Below are positions 11,513 to 18,022 of a DNA stretch of 18,022 nucleotides, one piece after another (within the stretch, counting starts at the first letter, position 1; every line of letters begins with the position of its first letter). The translations under genes were made by a program, and so were the position numbers. This DNA comes from JAVBPP01 sp031549535 (GTDB lineage: Bacteria; Bacillota; Clostridia; Oscillospirales; Acutalibacteraceae), in assembly GCA_031549535.1 (NCBI GenBank), contig JAVBPP010000043.1, positions 1 to 18,022 on the forward strand, given 5' to 3'. A model generated the notes under the pieces. That model was given only the letters and a program-made list of their open reading frames with translations, was not told the origin of the DNA and made no database searches.

Positions 11513-13936
11513 TTAACCTTTGAGTATCAACAGCACACCTTGTTTTCCCGCTATTTGCAGCGGCTGTTGCAGGCTTACTTTTTTCTCCCTCTGCAAGCCC
11601 TTTATATGGGGGGTAAACGCTTCGTTTACGGCAAAGCCCAGATGTTCGGCTTCTAGCTGCAGGGTTGTATGAAGCATTTCTTGGGAGGTATTATAAACCG
11701 CAACCAACACGCTCTTGTCCTTCATATAGCTGGTCACCAAAATCTGCGGATGGTCCGCTTTTACCGGCGTTTTAGAATGCCAGTAACCGCGCATTTGCGC
11801 ATCTTGTATCCCAAAACTGTCCCAGAGACCGTAGATATCAATAGAATGCCTGTCATTGTGCCAGCCATAGCGGTTATTCATGGCATAGAGCATGCCGTAC
11901 CAGGGGTTTCCGCCATCCTCCAGCATCTCGCCCAGCAAACCGTAAGGAATTCCGCTGACTTCCGTCATCATATAGTCCTCAGACAGCGTGTTGTAGGGGT
12001 AACCCTCGCCAATCCAAATGCTATCCAGAAAGGGGAAAATTTCGGTGTAGAGATTCATGCAGCTAATGTTGCCGGCACGATCTTCCTCATGGTTCCACAT
12101 GTGCATGTCAATCAGGCCGCCGTTTTGATCCAACACCTTACGCGCGCGCTCCAAGGTTGTGCGGTCAAGCGCGGTGTCGTCAATATAAATGCCGTCGATG
12201 CCGATCTCCTTAACCAGCCAGTCGAGACCCTCGATGTAGTAGTTGTCGAGTCGACTGTCCGGGTGAACGATAAAGGCTTCATCCACTTCGCCCTTATATT
12301 TACCCCGTTCGAATTCCACGCGCCAGGCCGGGGTATAATTTTCACCGAAGTATGTGGGCAACCACTCGCTCTTGCCGACCGCCCAGGTCTGCCCCAGGCC
12401 CGATTTGCGCAGCACGATTTCATCCCCAAGCGCCTTATACGCAAAGATTTCTTCCATGTGGTTGCTGTGCTCGCGGGAAGTGTAGTAAAATTTGGCAGCT
12501 ATGTGTTGCGCATGGCAGGCTTTTGTGAAAGCTTTCATCTCCTCCACTTCAATGAAGGGATAGTTGATAAAGGGATTCAAGTCATTTGCGTGATGGATTG
12601 TAATGTGGGTTAATCCGTTTTTCTTGGCGAGCGCAAGCTCCTTCTCCCAGCTTTTCATTTCACCGTTGTGGCGGTAACGTACCGCATAGTGCTTTTTATA
12701 ATCAATCGGGTGAAACGGCGTCAGATGCAGCTCAAATGAAAAGACACGTTCCTCCCCTGCCTGCATGGCATAGACGCCCGTGCAGGCGCAAAGCAGTGCG
12801 CAGCCGTCCTGCTGCCTGGCGATATCCACCGTGCCCGCGCCGTGATTGTCCCAGGTTTCCTCCGGCACTAAGCGCGGCATAGACTTGTAATAAATATTCA
12901 CCAGCGGACGCTGATACTGCTCCGCCTTGAGCTTCACCCGCATACCGCAGTTTACGCCACCGATGAAGACGCTGTCCTGATGCTCTGCATTCCAGCGATA
13001 GTGGATATCCCCAAACTTACCGCCATACTTGGAGAAACCGTTGTTGTAGACGGACGCCTGGCTTGTCAGCGCCGTTTGCAGGCTAATTTGCGGCAGTGTG
13101 CAATCCCGCTTTGCCTTAACATGAATGCGATAATCCAGGAAGCCCTCATAGTGCACCTTGGCACGGACTTCCACATCAACCGCGTCACCTTCCCCCTGCA
13201 GCTGCAGCAGCGCGTTGTCACCGCATGTTGTCCATTGCGGCTGTGCATAAGTTATGGTTTCCCCTTCCAATATAAATCGCATGGGCGACGCAAATAATTT
13301 TGCCTGTGGCTCGTCTTGCAGCAGCAGCGCCTCGTCTAAGTAACTCTCCATTTGTTCCGGCAGGCCGTTTTGCCCCAAAACTAAATGCCGCGCCAAAAAG
13401 GAAACGTTGAAGCCTTCCGCCTGTACCGGCGTATAGGGCGGCACCGCCTTCTCGTCCCGAAAGGCGTTTGAGTTCAGCCAGTTCAGCCGTGAAAGCCGCC
13501 ACAACTCGTTATATCCGTGATTTTCAACCGCTTCGTCCGTTAATTCCAGCGTTAACTGAATCTCCCGGGTATTCTCCCCGAGGACTCGGATAGAACAGCG
13601 AAACGTATCCTGCGCCAACCCCTCCGGATTCACTCCGAAATACAGCGGCTGAATTTCACGCTTGGAAACGGTCAAATCCTTGCGGAAGGCCTTGCCCCAT
13701 TTATCATTCCCCTCGGTGTTAAAGCAGGTCACGCGCTTTTCCGCCTCGCCGTCATCGCAAGCGACACACAGCGTCTGGCTATCTGCTTCACTGACCAGCA
13801 GCAACTGGAACACAAAATATTCTTGGCGGGAGCAGCGCAGATGAAGGGTTTCCCCAACTTCCGGCAGGGATTCCAACACACTGAAATCATCAAAAAGCTG
13901 TAGTGGTTTTGTTCGATCCTGTAAATATACTCTCAT
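11513..13936 (-). CDS. Large glycoside-hydrolase-like protein (DUF6067/GH123-like by eye)
   Basis: 807 aa without signal peptide, so cytoplasmic. The start is the ATG at 13936, 19 bp after the transporter stop and preceded by GGGGAG; a frame extension to 14044 overlaps the transporter and adds an implausible basic, Trp-rich run. Residues 1-400 look like beta-sandwich domains. LWRLSRLNWLNS (145-156) and VPPYTPV (165-171) recall the linker seen in DUF6067 proteins. From about 415 a TIM-barrel-like region carries GLTHITIHH (441-449), FYYTSREH (483-490), the probable catalytic strand GIDGIYIDDTALDR (579-592) and SIWIGEGYPYN (639-649). A small beta domain ends it (about 725-807). Candidate acids are Asp586/Asp587 and Glu644. 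Glycosidase activity is likely; specificity is unknown. It is last in the operon, after a symporter, which suits cleavage of an imported glycoside. Confidence 0.85.
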   Translation of the reverse strand: MRVYLQDRTKPLQLFDDFSVLESLPEVGETLHLRCSRQEYFVFQLLLVSEADSQTLCVACDDGEAEKRVTCFNTEGNDKWGKAFRKDLTVSKREIQPLYFGVNPEGLAQDTFRCSIRVLGENTREIQLTLELTDEAVENHGYNELWRLSRLNWLNSNAFRDEKAVPPYTPVQAEGFNVSFLARHLVLGQNGLPEQMESYLDEALLLQDEPQAKLFASPMRFILEGETITYAQPQWTTCGDNALLQLQGEGDAVDVEVRAKVHYEGFLDYRIHVKAKRDCTLPQISLQTALTSQASVYNNGFSKYGGKFGDIHYRWNAEHQDSVFIGGVNCGMRVKLKAEQYQRPLVNIYYKSMPRLVPEETWDNHGAGTVDIARQQDGCALLCACTGVYAMQAGEERVFSFELHLTPFHPIDYKKHYAVRYRHNGEMKSWEKELALAKKNGLTHITIHHANDLNPFINYPFIEVEEMKAFTKACHAQHIAAKFYYTSREHSNHMEEIFAYKALGDEIVLRKSGLGQTWAVGKSEWLPTYFGENYTPAWRVEFERGKYKGEVDEAFIVHPDSRLDNYYIEGLDWLVKEIGIDGIYIDDTALDRTTLERARKVLDQNGGLIDMHMWNHEEDRAGNISCMNLYTEIFPFLDSIWIGEGYPYNTLSEDYMMTEVSGIPYGLLGEMLEDGGNPWYGMLYAMNNRYGWHNDRHSIDIYGLWDSFGIQDAQMRGYWHSKTPVKADHPQILVTSYMKDKSVLVAVYNTSQEMLHTTLQLEAEHLGFAVNEAFTPHIKGLQREKKVSLQQPLQIAGKQGVLLILKG

Positions 13937-13955
13937 TGTTCTCCCCATATGCAAT

Positions 13956-15563
13956 TTATTCTTTTGTTGACTTTTCACTTTCTGCCAATGCTTCCACCAG
14001 TGTTTCCATTTCGGCAGACATCTCCTGCGCTTTTTCCTGCGCAATCAAGGCGCGGCGCTCGTTCAGCTCCAGATACATCCTCTCCCGTTTCTCTCCAACC
14101 AAATCATAGAAGAAATACGGAATGGTTTGAATCGTTTTGCTCAGCATGCCAAATAGCACATAGAGGAAATACACTTTTTTGTAAACCGTCCAATTGCCCT
14201 GTTGAAACGGCAGCATCGGTTGTGTCGCGTCATACTGTGTCCACTTAAACATTTTAATCGTCATCAACGCCCGCAAGGGAGTCGTCACTTTGGAAAGCAA
14301 ATCTGTCAGCAGCCCAATTGTGCCGTCCGGCCGCTCGCCGGTCATGTATTCCGTATAGTCCGCTATCTCACGATCTATCTCGCTCTCCATAACTGCCGAA
14401 GGGGCATTATCCGCACCGTTGACACCCAGGAAAAAACTCAGCGCAACATTGAACCAAAGGCGATTTTTCATTAGCCTGGCACCGACAAAGTATTGTAAAA
14501 AAGCGCGCAACATATCAATACCGCGGAAAAACAACAGACCGTTCCGGAAACGCCCCTTAAACATGCGGGTAAAAAACGGCACAAAGCTGATGCTGGCAAT
14601 GTTCAATAACGTCCAGGGCAGATACACAAGCTGCGTAATAAAAGCGCCGCCGCTGATTTCCAGCTGTGTAACCAAATCCCAGTTATAGCCTCCGTCCGAA
14701 AGCACGCTGCAGGCCATGCCGGCCACAAAATTACGCAGTTTATATTTATTCTTTAGAATATAGAAAATGCTCTTCGTCACCGGCGCGGGTTTGGGCTGCA
14801 GTAATATGCGTTCTTTAACGCCCAATGCCATTGCTACGCTGGATGCCGTCCCGGAAACAAACACAAGAATGCCGAAAAACGCGAACAGCGACTGCATGGA
14901 AACATTTGTCACGCCCCAACGGTTTAAATCCTGCAGCGGCATAAAAATTGCGTACACAATCTGCCCGCCGAATTGACCGACATAGTTTGAGAAGATGCCA
15001 AGCTGAATTCTATCCTGCGGATTCGGGGTAATCAAAGAGGGTAGATTCCCAGTTGGTATGTTGTAAATTGTAGAAAAGGTTTCCTGTAAAAACAATACCA
15101 GAAAAACAAAAATGGCTTTTCTCGGATCCCTGGTATTGTCGTTTACAATAAACAGTCCGCCCATATTAAGTATGGCCGTCGTTAAAAAATAGGGAATCGG
15201 CGTAAACAGCGCGTATGGCCTGGCCTTGCCCCAACGGGTTCTGGTTCTGTCATATGCAATACCCATCAACGGGTTGTTGATAACATCATAAATGCCGATA
15301 AGTGTCATAATCGCCACGACATAGGACATATCCAGCTTAAATACATTGACAAAAAACATCGTCCGGTATCCGTTGATGCCGTCGTTCAATGCACTGGCAA
15401 AGAAACGCAGTGAGGTGATTGCCATCTCTCTCGGGCGCAAAACCGGTGTATGGAACATACGGTAGGCAATCAGTTGAAAACGGGAGAGCTGCTCCCGGTC
15501 TATCGTTGCAGCGGAGTTTTCTTCCGCGCCAAATACACGCTGGGTAAATTTTTGCTCAGCCAT
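13956..15563 (-). CDS. GPH-family (MFS_2) sugar:cation symporter
   Basis: 535-aa polytopic permease predicted to import a glycoside, oligosaccharide or uronide with a cation. The cytoplasmic loop signature DVINNPLMGIAYDRTRTRWG (93-112) is diagnostic of the glycoside-pentoside-hexuronide group. The second half has EIADYTEYMTGERPDGTIG (399-417), the usual loop before TM helices in GPH carriers. About twelve membrane segments are expected. It is longer than typical GPH carriers (450-480 aa) by a roughly 40-residue N-terminal tail and a C-terminal charged helix (488-531), rich in Glu, Lys and Arg, likely a coiled coil. The ATG at 15563 has AAAGGGGC about 10 nt upstream. It lies 16 bp after the BIG2 gene and 19 bp before the hydrolase gene. 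Confidence 0.93.
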   Translation of the reverse strand: MAEQKFTQRVFGAEENSAATIDREQLSRFQLIAYRMFHTPVLRPREMAITSLRFFASALNDGINGYRTMFFVNVFKLDMSYVVAIMTLIGIYDVINNPLMGIAYDRTRTRWGKARPYALFTPIPYFLTTAILNMGGLFIVNDNTRDPRKAIFVFLVLFLQETFSTIYNIPTGNLPSLITPNPQDRIQLGIFSNYVGQFGGQIVYAIFMPLQDLNRWGVTNVSMQSLFAFFGILVFVSGTASSVAMALGVKERILLQPKPAPVTKSIFYILKNKYKLRNFVAGMACSVLSDGGYNWDLVTQLEISGGAFITQLVYLPWTLLNIASISFVPFFTRMFKGRFRNGLLFFRGIDMLRAFLQYFVGARLMKNRLWFNVALSFFLGVNGADNAPSAVMESEIDREIADYTEYMTGERPDGTIGLLTDLLSKVTTPLRALMTIKMFKWTQYDATQPMLPFQQGNWTVYKKVYFLYVLFGMLSKTIQTIPYFFYDLVGEKRERMYLELNERRALIAQEKAQEMSAEMETLVEALAESEKSTKE

Positions 15564-15579
15564 GCAAGATGTGCCCCTT

Positions 15580-16941
15580 TCATTCCGATATGATTACAGT
15601 ACAGGATGAGCGGAATTTCCCATCATCCGATAACGCGTAAATAACAACCGTACCGGCCTTAAGAGCCTGTACACTGCCGTCCTTACTGACCGTGGCCAAC
15701 ACTTCATTTTCACTGTGCCAGCTGACTGTTTGAATGGTCGCGTTGCGCGGGCCGACCTTGGCACTCAGTGTTGCGGCTTCCCCCGGCTTTAATTCCAGCT
15801 TTCGCTTGGAAACCGTTAGCTTCTCCACATCATTCTTCACCCTTACCGTGCATTGTGTGGAATAATTCTTGCCTTGAAACGCGGTTGACGCGGTGATGAC
15901 GGCTTCCCCAAATGCGTGGCTCTTGATATACCCTTCCTCGTCTACCGTGACAACGGCCTCGTCCGAGCTGCTCCATTGGATGGTGTTGTTGCCGTCCCAG
16001 CTGGCATAGGCCAACAAATTTTCAGTATCGCCGCGCGGCATCGCCAGTTCGGCTTTGGACATGCGCATACTTGGCCAGGTGAAGCCAAACTTGGTGCGTT
16101 CCTCCAAAACAAAGCCAATCCGTACGGTTCCCATATTCGCAAGTACGCCCAAAAGCCGGACATCCGCCGTAATTTTTGTGCGCTTGAGATAGGTCATCTC
16201 ACTGATTGTATCATTCAAGCGGTTGACTACCCCTTGAAGTTCACAACCTTCATACACTGCACCAAGCTGTTCCACTGCGCAAAAGCCATCCAGTGCATCG
16301 CCTATCATCTGCTGTGTTTCCGTTTCATCGCGCAGGCGAAAGTTCCGGGCAATGGGCGAGTGCGCCGCCACCGGTGCGGCGGCATCGGCAAACCGTAGCG
16401 TAAACGTATAGGCATCCCCGGTTACGCTGCTTCCGTCTTCATTTTTCTTTTGGTCTGTGATTTCAAATTCATTCACATCAGCGGCAGTCAATTCGGGTAT
16501 CCACAACGCATCCGCGCAATCTTCGCCAAACCCTACTGTCACCCCCGGCACCTTGCCGTTTAATGCACCTGCAATCCTATCCTTCACATAGGAGGCAACC
16601 TCCCGCAGCTTTCCCGCGTTTTCGGAAAATTGAATTCCCTCATCCGGAATGGTGAACGAGCTGTTGCGAATCATCCGGGGTTGCTCCGTTTTGGCCTGCA
16701 GCAGCACCGACTGGAGATAAGGCAAAAAATCCTGCTTTTGCGCGATGGCAGTCAACGCAGTCAGACTTGCCGCCGGTTTCACCTCTTCTGGCATCACGCC
16801 CTCATTCCGGAGCAAATCCCTGGCTCCCCAGAAAACACCTATCAGAAAAAAAGCAGTTAAAACCGCGAAGATGCCATAATAGAACCAACGCCTGACAGCA
16901 TCCTTTTCGGCTTCACTGCGCGGTTTTCGCTCACCCTTCAT
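15580..16941 (-). CDS. Single-pass surface protein with two BIG2 (Ig-like) domains
   Basis: 453 aa. The start is the ATG at 16941 (GAGGAGGG upstream, lying within the end of the preceding gene); an upstream ATG at 17022 would overlap that gene by 92 bp. It has a basic cytoplasmic N terminus, one TM helix (about 19-40), an unrecognised extracellular region (about 60-290), and two bacterial Ig-like group 2 domains (about 293-368 and 372-453). Typical repeats are IQWSSSDEAVVTVDEEGYIK and VSWHSENEVLATVSKDGSVQ. BIG2 domains usually bind or space surface ligands. Its gene overlaps the zinc-ribbon gene by 11 bp and is followed by the symporter, so it may belong to an uptake or sensing complex; that is inference. 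Confidence 0.9.
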   Translation of the reverse strand: MKGERKPRSEAEKDAVRRWFYYGIFAVLTAFFLIGVFWGARDLLRNEGVMPEEVKPAASLTALTAIAQKQDFLPYLQSVLLQAKTEQPRMIRNSSFTIPDEGIQFSENAGKLREVASYVKDRIAGALNGKVPGVTVGFGEDCADALWIPELTAADVNEFEITDQKKNEDGSSVTGDAYTFTLRFADAAAPVAAHSPIARNFRLRDETETQQMIGDALDGFCAVEQLGAVYEGCELQGVVNRLNDTISEMTYLKRTKITADVRLLGVLANMGTVRIGFVLEERTKFGFTWPSMRMSKAELAMPRGDTENLLAYASWDGNNTIQWSSSDEAVVTVDEEGYIKSHAFGEAVITASTAFQGKNYSTQCTVRVKNDVEKLTVSKRKLELKPGEAATLSAKVGPRNATIQTVSWHSENEVLATVSKDGSVQALKAGTVVIYALSDDGKFRSSCTVIISE

Positions 16942-17833
16942 TGTACACGCCCTCCTCATCCTGCACTGTCTCGGGCTGAAATTTCGCCTTCCACTCCCGT
17001 TCCATCGCAAGCCGTTTTTCACGCTCTTCTTCGGATTCCCAAATAGGCTGCGGCAAATCCTTCAGCTGCAATTCTGCGCGTTTGAGCTTTGCGGCCACTT
17101 CAACCCGGTACAAATCCCCTTCCCGAAACTTTACCGGAATACCGCGTTTTGCAACCAGCAGGTTCAACACAAAAGCAATTATAAACGCGGCAGCAATGCC
17201 ATAACAGCCAAAAGAAAGCTGTGCGGTAACCAATGCTCCGCCCTGCGCCGTCACCAAGGATACAAAGCGCCCCGCCAACACAAGAGCCACCGCATCCGTC
17301 AAAACGCCCAGCACGCAGATGCAACAAGCTGCCACAGCGCAGCGTTTTACGCTGACAAAACACAGGACTGTCATCGCAAGCAGCAGAACTGCAAAGAGCG
17401 CCGTTGCCGCAAAGCCAATCAGCACCGTACCAAGCGCTGAAAATACGGCCTGCAGATGCGCCCCCTCCTGCAGCGAAAGCAGCAGTTTCAAACTGCCGCC
17501 GCTAATCATTTGGATGACGCCGATTAAGCTCACTGTCTGCTTTTCCTGCACAAAGGGAACGCGGAACATGGCCGTTGCAACCGGCAACAACAGTGCCGCC
17601 AACGGCAGCAGACAAACCACAAGCCGCGCCACTGCCAGCTTACTGCCAAGAAACGCCGCTTTAATTTTTGCCACGGAAACACGCAGACGCGCATGCCCCA
17701 ACTCCGCGTTTTTCGCATCTTCCAAAAAGCGCTCTTCATACTGTGAAAAAATCAGATTTACCCCGCACTGCGGGCAATTCGGCCGCCAATCCTTCCACGA
17801 AAGTTTTCGGCCGCAATTCGGGCAAGCACTCAT
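16931..17833 (-). CDS. Zinc-ribbon membrane protein (4 TM)
   Basis: 300-aa protein of unknown function. The N terminus is a zinc ribbon, CPNCG (4-8) and CPQCG (20-24), facing the cytoplasm. Four hydrophobic segments follow at about 67-89, 134-158, 165-187 and 206-228, then a charged cytoplasmic tail with a Glu/Arg/Lys helix (about 245-285). The ATG at 17833 has AAGGAG 4 nt upstream, a little tight; a TTG one codon earlier would be even closer and is rejected. It is the first gene of the right operon, sits behind the palindromic leader, and overlaps the BIG2 gene, so the two products probably act together. Similar zinc-ribbon membrane proteins are common in Clostridia and mostly uncharacterised. 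Confidence 0.88.
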   Translation of the reverse strand: MSACPNCGRKLSWKDWRPNCPQCGVNLIFSQYEERFLEDAKNAELGHARLRVSVAKIKAAFLGSKLAVARLVVCLLPLAALLLPVATAMFRVPFVQEKQTVSLIGVIQMISGGSLKLLLSLQEGAHLQAVFSALGTVLIGFAATALFAVLLLAMTVLCFVSVKRCAVAACCICVLGVLTDAVALVLAGRFVSLVTAQGGALVTAQLSFGCYGIAAAFIIAFVLNLLVAKRGIPVKFREGDLYRVEVAAKLKRAELQLKDLPQPIWESEEEREKRLAMEREWKAKFQPETVQDEEGVYNEG

Positions 17834-17864
17834 CAAACTCCTTCTTTCAGTTTTCCTCTTTTAA

Positions 17865-17914
17865 TATTACTCCTGCTTGCAAAACCCGTGCTACCATTTG
17901 ATGCAGGAGTAATA
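17865..17914 (-). repeat. 50-bp palindromic leader element (copy 2)
   Basis: Perfect 12-bp inverted arms TATTACTCCTGC (17865-17876) and GCAGGAGTAATA (17903-17914) are separated by 26 nt that pair partly (CAAA/TTTG). Its right 25 bp matches the right end of the 105-bp element at 8527-8551 in 21 positions. Similarity continues on the gene side (AGTAATAT-AAAA in both transcripts). It lies about 10 nt after the predicted start of transcription and about 30 nt before the ATG at 17833. Confidence 0.82.
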
Positions 17915-17930
17915 AAACCTGTTTTGCTTC

Positions 17931-17959
17931 AGTATAACAGGAAAATAATTGGCTGTCTA
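17931..17959 (-). promoter_or_regulatory. Sigma-A promoter of the right operon
   Basis: On the minus strand a -35 TAGACA (17954-17959, 5 of 6) is 17 bp from a -10 TATACT (17931-17936, 5 of 6), with a TG extended element (TGTTATACT). The start would be near 17924, just upstream of the palindromic leader. Nothing else is seen from 17960 to the window end. Confidence 0.78.
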
Positions 17960-18022
17960 TGCGAAAAGATACCAGAATGCATCAACTTGAATAAATTTTT
18001 AATGCAAAGCAAGATTGTTTTT

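Noticed and set aside
13937..14044. N-terminal extension of the glycoside-hydrolase-like gene
   Set aside because: It overlaps the end of the symporter gene in another frame and gives a basic, Trp-rich run unlike a domain; the ATG at 13936 has a ribosome site and follows the stop directly.
1..18022. Phage, insertion sequence, defence island or CRISPR array
   Set aside because: No transposase, integrase, Cas, restriction or phage structural protein motifs were seen; MazF here is the chromosomal EndoA type.

Overview
The window looks like a chromosomal segment of a low-to-moderate GC Firmicute, most likely a gut-type Clostridia (Oscillospiraceae/Ruminococcaceae-like). The grounds are strong AGGAGG-type ribosome sites, sigma-A promoters, many Rho-independent terminators, an EndoA-type MazF, GEMM-I riboswitches and a GPH-type sugar symporter. 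The lineage is inferred from these features only; no search was possible. Ten of the eleven genes lie on the minus strand. No tRNA, rRNA, transposase or CRISPR array was seen.

Left part (1-2030): monocistronic enolase (eno), then a stand-alone MazF/EndoA toxin-type RNase with its own terminator and no visible antitoxin partner.

Middle operon (minus, about 8585 down to 1960): a good promoter and a 105-bp palindromic leader precede five tightly packed genes. These encode an ADP-ribosylglycohydrolase-fold protein, an unrecognised 12-TM membrane protein, a Gfo/Idh/MocA oxidoreductase, the bifunctional NAD(P)HX repair enzyme NnrD and a small lipoprotein, followed by a strong terminator.

Centre (8588-11499): a secreted protein of about 220 aa (possibly TasA/camelysin-like) lies behind two tandem c-di-GMP-I riboswitches, with a terminator between them. 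Divergent from it is a secreted LCAT-like alpha/beta hydrolase. A shared hairpin terminator separates that gene from the next, convergent operon.

Right operon (minus, about 17959 down to 11513): a zinc-ribbon membrane protein, a single-pass surface protein with two BIG2 domains, a GPH/MFS-type symporter and a large cytoplasmic glycoside-hydrolase-like protein (DUF6067/GH123-like by eye).

The most interesting signal is that both catabolic-looking operons have the same kind of leader just downstream of their promoters. Inverted arms of the form TATTACTCCTGC / GCAGGAGTAATA are present, and similarity continues outside the palindrome. This suggests a shared operator, a shared structured RNA leader, or a small mobile palindrome that has become part of two promoters. 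It would join the transporter and hydrolase operon to the ADPRH-fold, membrane-protein and oxidoreductase operon as one predicted glycan or glycoside utilisation system.
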